From assembly GCF_016107655.1 (NCBI RefSeq), contig NZ_JABASX010000001.1, positions 1 through 64,000 on the forward strand: DNA of 64,000 nt, written 5' to 3'. Shown one piece after another: positions 1 to 9,734 of this stretch (positions are counted from its first letter, which is position 1; each line of letters starts with the position of its first letter). Below the pieces are notes generated by a model. The model did not search any database and was not told the origin of the DNA. It saw only the letters and a program-made list of their open reading frames with translations. A program made the translations under genes and the position numbers. This DNA comes from Brevibacterium antiquum. GTDB taxonomy: Bacteria; Actinomycetota; Actinomycetes; Actinomycetales; Brevibacteriaceae.

Positions 1-60
1 GATGGTACTGCAACTTGGTGGTTGTGGGAGAGTAAGTGACTGCCGCAATATTCTTCAGTG

Positions 61-95
61 GGGAGGCCATCCTGTCGTTGACAGGGTGGCCTTCC
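61..95. terminator. Strong hairpin, probable terminator of an off-window gene
   Basis: Positions 61-76 pair with 80-95 around a 3-nt loop, giving a 16-bp stem with two G-U pairs. No convincing gene lies in 1-199. The hairpin probably ends a gene to the left, or serves both directions, since the acetyltransferase to its right ends at 200. Confidence 0.6.
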
Positions 96-199
96 TGCAT
101 TCAATGGGGGAGTGTTCCTGGTTGGCTGTGATGGTCGGTGAGAGCAGTCCTCCCTTTTGCAATTCACAGGCTCTGACGGTCAGGCGTACGGGTGTGCGC

Positions 200-853
200 T
201 CATGCAGGGGCGAGTCCCAGGAAACGGCGAATCTCCTCGGCGCCGGCGACCTCCACTGGATCGGGACCCCGGACGATGTTCGACGCTGCCAGAATCAGTT
301 GGTGTTCGGGGTGAGCAAGCCCGTCCTGTGCGATGATGGTCTTGACTCCGTTGGGGGAGTACCCGAGCTTCTCTGAGACTCTGCGGCTCGCATCATTGCC
401 CTCGAAATATCCGGAATGAAAGACGGAGGCATCGAAATGATCGGCAAACGCGGTCACGACAGCCCTTCGCATCTGAGTGCCGTAGCCCTTGCCCTGCTCT
501 TGCAGGGCCAGCCACGAACCTGTTGAGACTGACCGGGTGCGGACGAAGTCTTTCGCGCTTACCCCCTGTACGCCGACAACTCGACCGTCGACCCTGACGA
601 TGAACTCAATTGTCCACTCATCGACTCGGAAGTTCGCCCGTGTGCTCCATTGATACTGAGCGATTGACCGTGCAATTTCCTCACGGGTACCCGAATCCCA
701 ATTGATGAGAAAGGCCGGTTTGCCGTGCCTGCGAACACCGCCGTCGGCGATAACGGCCAATTCCGGATAGTCGGACTCGCGCACGGGTGACAATTCCATA
801 TCGCCGCATTTAATTCTTAAGGCAAACGGCGGCCAGACTTCTTCTAATTCCAT
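200..853 (-). CDS. GNAT-family N-acetyltransferase
   Basis: 217-aa protein of the GNAT fold, which transfers acetyl from acetyl-CoA to an amine; the substrate cannot be told from sequence. The acetyl-CoA P-loop is seen at residues 118-129 (QEQGKGYGTQMR, the Q-x-x-G-x-G/A pattern). Before it comes a strand with VGVQG, and after it the helix and FEGNDASRRVSEKLGY segment typical of RimJ/RimL-like members. The ATG at 853 is chosen because a TAGACT box on the minus strand (860-865) lies exactly 6 nt upstream, which fits a leaderless start. The gene is divergent from gdhA and monocistronic. A ribosomal-protein or small-molecule acetylase are both possible. Confidence 0.85.
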   Translation of the reverse strand: MELEEVWPPFALRIKCGDMELSPVRESDYPELAVIADGGVRRHGKPAFLINWDSGTREEIARSIAQYQWSTRANFRVDEWTIEFIVRVDGRVVGVQGVSAKDFVRTRSVSTGSWLALQEQGKGYGTQMRRAVVTAFADHFDASVFHSGYFEGNDASRRVSEKLGYSPNGVKTIIAQDGLAHPEHQLILAASNIVRGPDPVEVAGAEEIRRFLGLAPA

Positions 854-859
854 ATGTCG

Positions 860-865
860 AGTCTA
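860..865 (-). promoter_or_regulatory. -10 box (TAGACT) of leaderless acetyltransferase gene
   Basis: TAGACT on the minus strand, then 6 nt, then the ATG at 853. No Shine-Dalgarno sequence is present. This is one of eleven such arrangements in the window. Confidence 0.5.
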
Positions 866-981
866 AACTCGTCATGGTTTCGGGAACGGCAATTTCCGAA
901 ACTCGCATTATATCAAATGTGCGTCCCGACACCGTAGTGTCCATTATTCGGGCGTATCAGCTCATGTTATGCGGATCACGG

Positions 982-2340
<1,359 letters not shown>

Positions 2341-2397
2341 CCCAAGCGACCAGGCGCAGACAGTAAGGCGCAGACAGGCTCGGGACCGAGCAGCGCA

Positions 2398-2459
2398 CAG
2401 CGGCCCTCCGATTCTCAGACAGCTTCGCACGACGCTGTCAGGAGATCGGAGGGCCGCTG
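2398..2459. terminator. Long bidirectional terminator between gdhA and flavin reductase
   Basis: A perfect 15-bp stem (2398-2412 with 2445-2459, CAGCGGCCCTCCGAT) encloses a second small stem GACAGC/GCTGTC. It separates two convergent genes and can serve both. Confidence 0.8.
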
Positions 2460-2481
2460 TCGTTGGTCTGGCTGCCTTGGG

Positions 2482-2997
2482 TCAGCGGGGTCCGATAGAT
2501 CCGTAGGCCTTGCGCCACCTCAGCAGCGGTTTGTCCTTGCTGCTTTTCTCGCCGGCTCCCAAAGATACGACCTCCCCGACGACGAGGCTGTGTGTTGCCA
2601 CTTCGAGGATCTCCGTGGTCCGCAGCTCAAACCAGGCGATCGCATTCGTGAGCACAGGCTGACCCGAATGGGGTGCAGGAAACGTATCGATCCCTTTGAG
2701 TGATCCGTAGAGGGGCTGTCCGGCTGCGCCCAGGCGTTCGGAGATGTCCCGCTGTGATGAGTTGAGCAAGGAGATGGCGTAATGCTCACTCGTCTCCAGC
2801 GTCTCCATCATGCGCGACCCGCCATAGATGCTGACTGCCATCGTCGGCGGATCATAGGACACGTCGAGGAACGAGTCGACGGTGATCGCGTGCAGGGCAT
2901 TGCCGCGCTTGGCGGAGATCACAGCCACAGCAGCAGCAATATCGTCGCTGAGTTCGCGATAGCGTTCTGTGAGGGAATCCTCGTGAGTTCTGTCCAT
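2482..2997 (-). CDS. Flavin reductase-family protein (FMN-binding split barrel)
   Basis: 171 aa from the preferred start. The family reduces FMN or FAD with NAD(P)H and often feeds two-component monooxygenases. Family features seen are the early AVAVISAKRG.. HAITVDSF strand pair, DPPTMAVSI, the S..YAISLLN segment with Q..IS.RL, and the late VVGEVV strand before PLLRWRKAYG. No monooxygenase partner is adjacent, so the electron acceptor is unknown. An in-frame ATG at 3006 overlaps the -10 box TAGAAT (3005-3010). The ATG at 2997, 7 nt after that box, fits a leaderless start better. Confidence 0.85.
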   Translation of the reverse strand: MDRTHEDSLTERYRELSDDIAAAVAVISAKRGNALHAITVDSFLDVSYDPPTMAVSIYGGSRMMETLETSEHYAISLLNSSQRDISERLGAAGQPLYGSLKGIDTFPAPHSGQPVLTNAIAWFELRTTEILEVATHSLVVGEVVSLGAGEKSSKDKPLLRWRKAYGSIGPR

Positions 2998-3004
2998 GGC
3001 ACTC

Positions 3005-3010
3005 ATTCTA
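3005..3010 (-). promoter_or_regulatory. -10 box (TAGAAT) of flavin reductase gene
   Basis: TAGAAT on the minus strand lies 7 nt before the ATG at 2997. It overlaps the alternative upstream ATG at 3006, which argues against that start. Confidence 0.5.
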
Positions 3011-3016
3011 GGGAAC

Positions 3017-3022
3017 TACAAT
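3017..3022 (+). promoter_or_regulatory. -10 box (TACAAT) of DUF3039-helicase operon
   Basis: TACAAT is followed by GGAGCC and the ATG at 3029, a 6-nt gap. It lies only 6 bp from the oppositely oriented -10 box of the flavin reductase gene. Confidence 0.55.
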
Positions 3023-3028
3023 GGAGCC

Positions 3029-3283
3029 ATGACCTATCCAGCATCAGGTGGTTCAGCAACAATCGAGCGTGAGCAGTCCGAACAACTTGTTGAACCCGGA
3101 GACCACGAACGTTTCAGCCACTACGCACCCAAAGACAAGATCATGGAATCCATGGTCACGGGCACACCGCTGATCGCCCTGTGCGGAAAGGTGTGGGTGC
3201 CTACCCGAGACCCCGAGCGGTTCCCCGTATGCCCGCGTTGCAAAGAGATCTACTCCACCATGTCTGAAGGACCTAAGGAGTAA
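3029..3283 (+). CDS. DUF3039 family protein
   Basis: 84-aa actinobacterial protein of unknown function. Conserved-looking features are H-E-R-F-S-H-Y near the middle, then ALCGKVWVP and the CPRC pair followed by a short acidic tail. The Cys residues (CG and CPRC) with upstream His suggest a small zinc ribbon, which is inference. A longer reading from 2996 exists but would overlap the promoter. The TACAAT box 6 nt before 3029 decides the start. The stop codon abuts the helicase ATG at 3284, so the two are co-transcribed and probably translationally coupled. Confidence 0.85.
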   Translation: MTYPASGGSATIEREQSEQLVEPGDHERFSHYAPKDKIMESMVTGTPLIALCGKVWVPTRDPERFPVCPRCKEIYSTMSEGPKE

Positions 3284-5065
3284 ATGGCCGCGGAACGTCT
3301 CCCAGGGACATCCGCCGCCGAACAACTGCCACCGGCCTTTCCCGAGCGTGCTGCTTGGGGAACGGCCGGAAAGTTGCGCGCCTGGCAGGCTGAAGCCCTG
3401 GAACAGTATTTTCGGGAGCAGCCGAAGGATTTTCTCGCGGTTGCGACACCGGGCGCAGGCAAGACGACATTCGCTCTGCGAGTCGCTGCCGAGTTATTGG
3501 CGCAGCGCGTCGTCAACCGAGTCACCGTCGTCGCACCCACAGAACACCTCAAGGTGCAGTGGGCTGATTCCGCCTCCCGCGTCGGCATCAAACTCGACCC
3601 GCACTTCAAGAACGCCCAAGGCAAGCACGCCCCCGGCTATCACGGTGTGGCCATCACCTACGCGCAGGTGGCCGCAAAACCGGTGCTGCACCACAACCGC
3701 ACTGCGGCAGGCCGCACCCTCGTCATCCTCGACGAGGTCCACCACGGAGGTGACGCACTGTCATGGGGCGATGCCGTGCGAGAGGCCTTCGGTCCCGCCG
3801 TGCGCAGACTCTCCCTGACCGGTACCCCCTTCCGGTCGGATACCTCACCGATCCCGTTCGTCACCTATGCTCCCGACGAGAACGGAATCCGCACCTCGGT
3901 GGCCGACTATTCCTACGGCTATGGGCGGGCACTCAAGGACTCCGTCGTCCGACCCGTCCTGTTCCTCACCTACGCCGGCACCATGTCCTGGCGGACCAAG
4001 GCCGGCGACGAGATGTCGCACGTCCTCGGTGAAGAGACGACGAAGGACATCAACTCTCAGGCGTGGCGAACTGCTCTCGACCCCGGCGGCGACTGGATCC
4101 CAGCCGTGCTCAAGGCAGCAGACCGACGCCTGACAGAGGTCAGGCGGACCGTGCATGACGCCGGAGGCCTCGTCATCGCCACCGACCAGGACAACGCTCG
4201 AGCCTACGCCAAGGTGCTGCGTGAACTGACGGGCGAAGCACCCACAGTCGTCCTCTCCGACGAAGCAGGAGCTTCGGCACGGATCGAGAAGTTCCAGAAC
4301 TCCACCGACCGTTGGATGGTCGCCGTGCGCATGGTCTCCGAAGGCGTTGACGTGCCGCGACTGTGCGTTGGGGTCTATGCGACCTCCTCGGCGACTCCGC
4401 TCTTCTTCGCTCAGGCCATCGGACGCTTCGTGCGTGCACGCAAACGCGGTGAGACGGCGTCTGTGTTTTTGCCCTCCGTCCCGATCCTCCTTGCCCTGGC
4501 CAACACGATGGAAGTTGAACGTGACCACGCCCTCGACCGGCCGAAGAATGAGGACGAGAACGATGTCGTCGTCTTCGACGATCAGGCCATGGAGCAGGCG
4601 AATCGCGAAGAGGGGGCCTCGGACCAGCTGGGCTCGTTTGAGGCACTGGGCGCCGAGGCGCTCTTCGACCGGGTGCTCTTCGACGGCGGCGAGTTCGGCA
4701 CAGGCGGAGCGATCGGTTCCGAGGATGAACTCGACTTCATCGGCATACCCGGACTTCTGGAACCCGACCAAGTCCACGAACTGCTGCGGACCCAACAGGC
4801 TCGTCAGGCGAAACGGAAGACGGATGCTGCACCGCCGGCACCAGAACCCGAGCTGAGCGAACTCGACCACCGGGCGATGAAAGAGGAGCGCAACCAGCTC
4901 CAGAGCCTCGTCGGTGCCTGGTCGCGCCGCACGGGAACGCCACATGCGACAGTCCATGTCGAGCTGCGCAAAGCGTGCGGAGGTCCCGCAGTGGCACAGG
5001 CGACCCAGGAACAGATCCAAGCTCGGATCAAGAAGCTGCAGGGCTGGTTCGTCGGCAAGAAATGA
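3284..5065 (+). CDS. DEAD/DEAH-box (superfamily 2) helicase
   Basis: 593 aa. An SF2 ATPase of the XPB/restriction-helicase type: Walker A ATPGAGKTT (54-62), Walker B LDEVHH (about 149-154), motif III SLTGTPFRSD (about 177-186) and motif VI QAIGRFVRAR (about 377-386). It presumably couples ATP hydrolysis to movement on nucleic acid. After the helicase core (about residue 430) comes a less conserved acidic and Q/R-rich tail of about 160 residues without a recognised domain. It directly follows the DUF3039 gene with the ribosome site AAGGAG overlapping that gene's end. No nuclease or methylase is adjacent, so this is not a classic restriction system. Confidence 0.9.
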   Translation: MAAERLPGTSAAEQLPPAFPERAAWGTAGKLRAWQAEALEQYFREQPKDFLAVATPGAGKTTFALRVAAELLAQRVVNRVTVVAPTEHLKVQWADSASRVGIKLDPHFKNAQGKHAPGYHGVAITYAQVAAKPVLHHNRTAAGRTLVILDEVHHGGDALSWGDAVREAFGPAVRRLSLTGTPFRSDTSPIPFVTYAPDENGIRTSVADYSYGYGRALKDSVVRPVLFLTYAGTMSWRTKAGDEMSHVLGEETTKDINSQAWRTALDPGGDWIPAVLKAADRRLTEVRRTVHDAGGLVIATDQDNARAYAKVLRELTGEAPTVVLSDEAGASARIEKFQNSTDRWMVAVRMVSEGVDVPRLCVGVYATSSATPLFFAQAIGRFVRARKRGETASVFLPSVPILLALANTMEVERDHALDRPKNEDENDVVVFDDQAMEQANREEGASDQLGSFEALGAEALFDRVLFDGGEFGTGGAIGSEDELDFIGIPGLLEPDQVHELLRTQQARQAKRKTDAAPPAPEPELSELDHRAMKEERNQLQSLVGAWSRRTGTPHATVHVELRKACGGPAVAQATQEQIQARIKKLQGWFVGKK

Positions 5066-5116
5066 CGCCTCACCGACTCTGTGGGGAGACCTCAGCTCGA
5101 CTGGGTCGGGCCCCGG

Positions 5117-6436
5117 TCATTGGGGATAGAACACAGTCGGGATCGCCGGTTCGCCGTCCTGCATGCGACGGGCCGAACGTGGCAGCTCGGCCAAGGACTC
5201 ATCATGCCGAGCGCAGGCCTTCGTGACTCCCGCGGCACCGATATAGGACTCGTCGATCTCACCGTCGACGACGAGGTCAACGGTCAACGATCGGCCATCG
5301 CCGAGGTCGTCCGGCAGGGTCGGGATGCCGACGGCCTCTTCGACCGCGATCGCACCATCGATGAGGCGCAGAGCGTCCTTGTGTCCTCCGCGTGAGGGTT
5401 TGCCGGTGGAATTCTTTGCCACCGAGGTCCATGCCCCCGACTCGTCGGCACGAGCCACGAGCTTGTACACGAGCCCGGCCGCCGGAGCACCCGAGCCGGT
5501 GACCACTCGAGTTCCGACGCCGTAGGAATCGACGGGGGAGGCAGCGAGAGCAGCGATCGCATATTCGTCGAGATCGCTGGTGACCGTGATTGTCGTATCG
5601 TGAGCGCCGAGGCGGTCGAGGCCGGCACGGACTTCGCTGGCCTGCTCGACGAGGTCGTCCGAGTCGATGCGCACCCCGCCCAGGTTCTCGCCAGCCAGGC
5701 GCACAGCCGTGGCCAGCGCCTCCTCGACGTCATAGGTGTCCAGGAGCAGCGTCGTGTCGGTACCTAAGGATTTGAGCTGAGCGGCGAAGGCCTCCTGCTC
5801 CGAATCGTGAAGCAGAGTGAAGGAATGAGCGGACGTGCCGATCGTGCGCAGGCCGTACCTGAGTCCGGCGGCGAGATTCGACGTCGACGCGAAACCGCCG
5901 ATGACGGCCGCGCGCGCAGCGGCGACCGCGGCATGTTCGTTGGTGCGGCGACCACCCATCTCCGCGCAGGGCCGATCTCCTGCCGCCTGGGCCATTCGCG
6001 AGGCCGCCGAGGCGACCGCACAGTCATAGTTCATCGCTGAGAGGATGAGCGTCTCGAGGATGACCCCCTCTGCGAAGGTGGATTCGATCGTCATCAGCGG
6101 CGAACCCGGGAAGTAGATCTCGCCCTCCGCGTACCCGCGGATGCTGCCTGAGAAGGAGTAGTCGGCCAACCAGTCGATGGTCCTCGAATCGACGATCTGC
6201 TCACGGCTGAGGAACGAGAGCTCCTCGTCGCCGAAGCGGAAGTCCCGGAGCATCTCGAGGATGCGGCCAGTGCCGGCAACGACTCCGTAGCGCCGACCGG
6301 CAGGCAGGCTGCGGCCGAAGACTTCGAACAGGCTTCTGCGGTGAGCGGCGCCTGATTCCAGGGCTGCCTGGACCATCGTCAATTCGTACTGATCGGTGTA
6401 GAAAGCCGTCGAACCGGACCGTGTGAGATCACTCAT
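5117..6436 (-). CDS. pncB: Nicotinate phosphoribosyltransferase
   Basis: 439 aa, the usual length for this enzyme. It makes nicotinate mononucleotide from nicotinate and PRPP with ATP (Preiss-Handler NAD salvage). Seen: N-terminal TDQYELTMVQAAL typical of actinobacterial PncB, GGRRTNEHAA (161-170), the GTSAHSF segment with the probable phosphorylated His204, then RIDSDDL and GVGTRVVTG of the PRPP/nicotinate pocket. It is divergent from clpS, a common actinobacterial arrangement. Start ATG 6436 lies 7 nt after a TAGTAT box. It shares only a 52-bp intergenic region with clpS. Confidence 0.95.
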   Translation of the reverse strand: MSDLTRSGSTAFYTDQYELTMVQAALESGAAHRRSLFEVFGRSLPAGRRYGVVAGTGRILEMLRDFRFGDEELSFLSREQIVDSRTIDWLADYSFSGSIRGYAEGEIYFPGSPLMTIESTFAEGVILETLILSAMNYDCAVASAASRMAQAAGDRPCAEMGGRRTNEHAAVAAARAAVIGGFASTSNLAAGLRYGLRTIGTSAHSFTLLHDSEQEAFAAQLKSLGTDTTLLLDTYDVEEALATAVRLAGENLGGVRIDSDDLVEQASEVRAGLDRLGAHDTTITVTSDLDEYAIAALAASPVDSYGVGTRVVTGSGAPAAGLVYKLVARADESGAWTSVAKNSTGKPSRGGHKDALRLIDGAIAVEEAVGIPTLPDDLGDGRSLTVDLVVDGEIDESYIGAAGVTKACARHDESLAELPRSARRMQDGEPAIPTVFYPQ

Positions 6437-6443
6437 AGGCGCG

Positions 6444-6449
6444 ATACTA
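6444..6449 (-). promoter_or_regulatory. -10 box (TAGTAT) of pncB
   Basis: TAGTAT on the minus strand lies 7 nt before the pncB ATG, without a ribosome site between them. It is part of the divergent pncB/clpS promoter region. Confidence 0.45.
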
Positions 6450-6476
6450 CGTCACGACAGCGTCAGTGTTCTGCCG

Positions 6477-6482
6477 TAAGGT
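6477..6482 (+). promoter_or_regulatory. -10 box (TAAGGT) of clpS
   Basis: TAAGGT is followed by GGAAAC and the GTG at 6489, a 6-nt gap. This indicates a leaderless clpS mRNA starting at GTG. Confidence 0.5.
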
Positions 6483-6488
6483 GGAAAC

Positions 6489-6794
6489 GTGAGCAATCCA
6501 ACGACTCCAGTTCTGGAGCCGGACGTCGACATTCGACCGGCGACAGAACAGGCAAAGCCATGGAAGACCGTCGTCTTCAACGACCCCGTCAACCTCATGA
6601 GCTACGTCAGCTACGTCTTCCAAGCCTACTTCGGATATTCGACCGAGAAGGCGCATTCGCTGATGCTTGAAGTCCATGAGAACGGTCGCTCCGTCGTTGC
6701 CACAGGCGGACGTGAAGCGATGGAGCGGGACACCCAAGCCATGCACGAGTACGGTTTGTGGGCCGCGTGCCAACCTGAAACAGGATCCGACTGA
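6489..6794 (+). CDS. clpS: ATP-dependent Clp protease adaptor ClpS
   Basis: 101 aa. ClpS binds the N-domain of the ClpA/ClpC unfoldase and delivers N-degron substrates to ClpP. The fold is seen as WKTVVFNDPVNLMSYV, which holds the N-end-rule pocket Asn-Asp, then KAHSLMLEVHENGRSVVATG with the conserved His and Gly. The N-terminal ~20 residues are the usual disordered arm. The GTG start is supported by a TAAGGT box 6 nt upstream. A DUF2017 gene follows after 3 nt, as in most actinobacteria. Confidence 0.96.
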   Translation: MSNPTTPVLEPDVDIRPATEQAKPWKTVVFNDPVNLMSYVSYVFQAYFGYSTEKAHSLMLEVHENGRSVVATGGREAMERDTQAMHEYGLWAACQPETGSD

Positions 6795-6797
6795 CAT

Positions 6798-7373
6798 ATG
6801 GCAGCAATTGACGCTCGTGGGGACGATGTAGTCCTCAAACTCGAGGACAACGAACGATCCCTCATGCTCACCGTATTCACCGACCTCGCAGCACTCCTGG
6901 CAGAAGACGACAATGAAGACGGACGTCCAGATTCGGAGAACTGGGAGGCACGCCTGGGACTGGTCGACCGGCCACGGCCACAGGACCCGGCGCTGCTGCG
7001 CCTCTTCCCTGACGTCGACCCGCTCGATGAGGAACGTTCGAAGGAGTTCCGGCGCCTCACTGAGTTCGACCTGCAGCAGGCGAAGGCCCATAACGTGCGC
7101 ATCGTTCTCAACGGTCTGGCCAAGGGCCCTTCGATCGCTTTGAGCCACGATGAGGTTCTGGCCTGGATGAAGGGCCTCAACGACCTGCGCCTGGTCCTGG
7201 CTGTTCGCATGGGCATCGACACGGAGGAAGCTCAAGAGGAGAAATATGCTCAGCGGGACGACCTTGACGAGTCCGAAGATCTGACACTGACCCTGTACGA
7301 CTTTGTGACCTGGATTCAGGACCGACTCACCACCACCTTGCTCAGCGATCTGCCGGGGGACGACGACGAATGA
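6798..7373 (+). CDS. DUF2017 family protein
   Basis: 191 aa, an actinobacterial family of unknown function that habitually sits next to clpS. Soluble, acidic and mostly helical by eye. The ending LYDFVTWIQDRLTTTLL resembles the family's conserved C-terminus. The stop codon overlaps the start of the next gene (ATGA), so clpS, DUF2017 and the MBL gene form one operon. Linkage to ClpS suggests a role around regulated proteolysis, which is inference only. Confidence 0.88.
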   Translation: MAAIDARGDDVVLKLEDNERSLMLTVFTDLAALLAEDDNEDGRPDSENWEARLGLVDRPRPQDPALLRLFPDVDPLDEERSKEFRRLTEFDLQQAKAHNVRIVLNGLAKGPSIALSHDEVLAWMKGLNDLRLVLAVRMGIDTEEAQEEKYAQRDDLDESEDLTLTLYDFVTWIQDRLTTTLLSDLPGDDDE

Positions 7374-8191
7374 AACTCACTGCCATCGGCACAGCCGGCT
7401 CCTTCCCCGGGCCCAATTCGGCTGCCAGCTGCTACCTCATCGAAACCGACGAGGAATCTCCGACGCGCATCGTGCTCGACCTCGGTTCCGGGGCGCTGAG
7501 TCCCTTGCAGCGTGCCGTCGACACGGATGGGCTGACCGCAGTCGTGCTCAGCCACCTGCACCCCGACCACTGCATGGACATGACCGGGCTGTACGTCAAG
7601 CACTGCTACGATCCGAAGTTCTTCAACGGCAACATCTCCGACACCGGATCGATCCGCACGAGGACGAACGTCCTCGCCCCGGCCGGCGCACAAGAACGAC
7701 TGACCCGGGCCTACTACACGGACCCCGGGAAGTCCCCAGTCGCCGCCAGCGCACATGACACTGACCTCAGCCATGCCTTCGACTTCGCCGACCTCGACCA
7801 TGGGACCAGCCATCAGGTGGGAAGCCTGCAGATCGAATCCTTCCTCGTCGACCACCCGGTTGAGGCCTACGCCCTGCGAATCACAGACGCCAAGGGCGCG
7901 GTGATCACCTATTCCGGTGACAGCGACGAATGCGACAACCTCGTCGAAGCGGCCCGCGGAGCAGACCTGTTCCTCTGCGAAGCTGCCTTCCAGGAAGACC
8001 GCGACAGCGCTCGCGGCATCCACCTCACCGGCAAACGTGCTGGCCGAGTCGCGCAGGCCGCAGATGCCAAATCCCTCGTCCTGACTCACATTCCCTCCTG
8101 GACGGACTGCTCCATCGTCCGTGGCGAAGCCGCCCGCGAATACCGCGGGCCCATCGAACTGGCCAAACCGGGCAACAGTTGGACCGTGTGA
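7370..8191 (+). CDS. MBL-fold hydrolase, Rv1339-like (possible cyclic-nucleotide phosphodiesterase)
   Basis: 273 aa. The metallo-beta-lactamase motif HLHPDH is at 62-67, preceded by LDLGSGALSPLQ and followed by a YSGDSDECDNLVEAA strand holding the bridging Asp. The tail has LTHIPSW, as in RNase Z-like and PDE-like members. Its position just upstream of rph-rdgB matches mycobacterial Rv1339, which has been reported as an atypical class II cAMP phosphodiesterase. The transfer of that function here is inference. It overlaps DUF2017 by 4 nt. A gap of about 110 nt separates it from rph. Confidence 0.85.
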   Translation: MKLTAIGTAGSFPGPNSAASCYLIETDEESPTRIVLDLGSGALSPLQRAVDTDGLTAVVLSHLHPDHCMDMTGLYVKHCYDPKFFNGNISDTGSIRTRTNVLAPAGAQERLTRAYYTDPGKSPVAASAHDTDLSHAFDFADLDHGTSHQVGSLQIESFLVDHPVEAYALRITDAKGAVITYSGDSDECDNLVEAARGADLFLCEAAFQEDRDSARGIHLTGKRAGRVAQAADAKSLVLTHIPSWTDCSIVRGEAAREYRGPIELAKPGNSWTV

Positions 8192-8304
8192 CGCACCGCA
8201 GCGATCGACGCCGACGGGCCCTCTGAAAGACCAGCCTGAATTCCCTGAGACCAGACCAGATCAGATCAGCAAAGATCAGCACCGACTACCGAAAGAGGCA
8301 CACA

Positions 8305-9027
8305 GTGCGCGCAGACGGACGAACCGCCGATGAACTCCGCGAAGTGACCATCACCCGCAATTGGATCAACACCGCCGAAGGATCCGCCCTGGTGGAATTC
8401 GGCAACACCCGCGTTCTGGTTGCGGCTTCGTTGACCGCGGGCGTGCCGCGTTGGCTCAAGGGTCAGGGCCGCGGCTGGGTCACCGCCGAATATGCGATGC
8501 TGCCGCGCGCCACGGATTCGCGCAACACCCGTGAGTCCGTCAAGGGCAAGCTGGGTGGACGCACACATGAGATCTCGCGGCTCATCGGCCGCAGCCTGCG
8601 TGCTGTCATCGACCTCGAGAAGCTCGGCGAGAATACCCTCGTCCTCGACTGCGACGTCCTCCAGGCCGACGGCGGCACTCGAACCGCTTCGATCACGGGT
8701 GCCTACGTGGCACTGGCCGACGCGATCGACAAGGGTCGCTCAACGGGAATCATCCCCGCAGCGAACAACCCGATCAAGGACTCGATCGCCGCGATCAGCG
8801 TCGGCATCATCGACGGTGAGCCAGTCCTCGACCTGCCCTACGTCGAAGACTCGCGTGCCGATACCGATATGAACGTCGTCATGACCGGCAGCGGAGCGTT
8901 CGTCGAGGTCCAGGGCACCGCCGAAGGTGCCCCCTTCGACCGTGAGGAACTGGGTCGCCTGCTCGATCTCGCGGCCAAGGGCTGCACCGACCTCACTCGC
9001 ATCCAGACCGAGGTTCTGGGCAGATGA
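8305..9027 (+). CDS. rph: Ribonuclease PH
   Basis: 240 aa. A phosphate-dependent 3'-to-5' exoribonuclease that trims tRNA 3' ends and acts in RNA turnover. Typical features are [11 protein letters not shown] at the N-terminus, [41 protein letters not shown] with phosphate-binding arginines, and [19 protein letters not shown] with the metal-binding Asp pair. The GTG start at 8305 has a GAAAGAGG ribosome site 7 nt upstream. It overlaps rdgB by 4 nt, so nucleotide quality control and RNA processing are co-expressed. Confidence 0.97.
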   Translation: MRADGRTADELREVTITRNWINTAEGSALVEFGNTRVLVAASLTAGVPRWLKGQGRGWVTAEYAMLPRATDSRNTRESVKGKLGGRTHEISRLIGRSLRAVIDLEKLGENTLVLDCDVLQADGGTRTASITGAYVALADAIDKGRSTGIIPAANNPIKDSIAAISVGIIDGEPVLDLPYVEDSRADTDMNVVMTGSGAFVEVQGTAEGAPFDREELGRLLDLAAKGCTDLTRIQTEVLGR

Positions 9028-9629
9028 GCACCTTCGTGCTGGCCACCCACAACGACGGGAAGAGGCGCGAACTTCTCGCGATCCTCCTCCCCACGTTAGG
9101 GGAGGACACCCACGTCATGACCGCCGCCGAGGCGGGTCTGGGCGACATCCCGGAAACCGGAGTCACCTTCACAGAGAACGCCCTGATCAAGGCCCGGGCC
9201 GCAGCGCAGGCCACCGGCCGCACCTCCATCGCCGATGATTCGGGGATTGCCGTGGACGTTCTGGGCGGGGCACCGGGAATCTTCTCCGCCAGATGGGCGG
9301 GCCGACACGGAGACGATCGGGCCAACCTCGAGCTTCTGCTCGCCCAGCTGTCCGACATCTCCAGCGAACATCGCGGGGCGCAGTTCCGCTGCGCTGCCGC
9401 AGCAGTCACCCCGGACGGACGCGAATTCTCAGCCGAGGGAGTCATGCCAGGACGTCTGGCCACGAGCCCATCAGGGGAGCACGGGTTCGGCTATGATCCG
9501 ATCTTCGTTCCCGACGGGGGCGACATCAGTGCGGCGCAGATGACACCCGAGGAGAAGAACTCCCGGTCACACCGGAGGGTCGCCTTCGACAAGCTCGCAG
9601 CAGTCCTCGCCGCACAGGCAGGGCTCTGA
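9024..9629 (+). CDS. rdgB: RdgB/HAM1-family non-canonical purine NTP pyrophosphatase
   Basis: 201 aa. It hydrolyses dITP, ITP and XTP to monophosphates and keeps deaminated purines out of DNA and RNA. Hallmarks: the N-terminal [10 protein letters not shown] (family T-x-N-x-x-K), [24 protein letters not shown] with the metal-binding acidic cluster, and [11 protein letters not shown] with the substrate-pocket FGYDP. A terminal [10 protein letters not shown] helix is present as usual. It begins inside the rph stop region (ATGA overlap). Confidence 0.96.
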   Translation: MSTFVLATHNDGKRRELLAILLPTLGEDTHVMTAAEAGLGDIPETGVTFTENALIKARAAAQATGRTSIADDSGIAVDVLGGAPGIFSARWAGRHGDDRANLELLLAQLSDISSEHRGAQFRCAAAAVTPDGREFSAEGVMPGRLATSPSGEHGFGYDPIFVPDGGDISAAQMTPEEKNSRSHRRVAFDKLAAVLAAQAGL

Positions 9630-9723
9630 GACGGGATCGTCGAGCTCCGGACAGGTGCCGGAGTCTGCTCGTTCGCTTTTCCACGATATGAACTCCGGCG
9701 CTTCAGCTGGTGAGAACTTCCGC

Positions 9724-9729
9724 TAAACT
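9724..9729 (+). promoter_or_regulatory. Promoter -10 (TAAACT) of the ABC importer-amidase operon
   Basis: TAAACT with a weak TTCAGC -35 about 17 nt upstream. Start of transcription is expected near 9736, which leaves a leader of about 75 nt before the ATG at 9811. Confidence 0.4.
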
Positions 9730-9734
9730 GGCGA

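Noticed and set aside
2-376. 124-aa plus-strand frame at the window start
   Set aside because: It overlaps the end of the acetyltransferase gene, crosses a terminator hairpin and has no recognisable motif or ribosome site.
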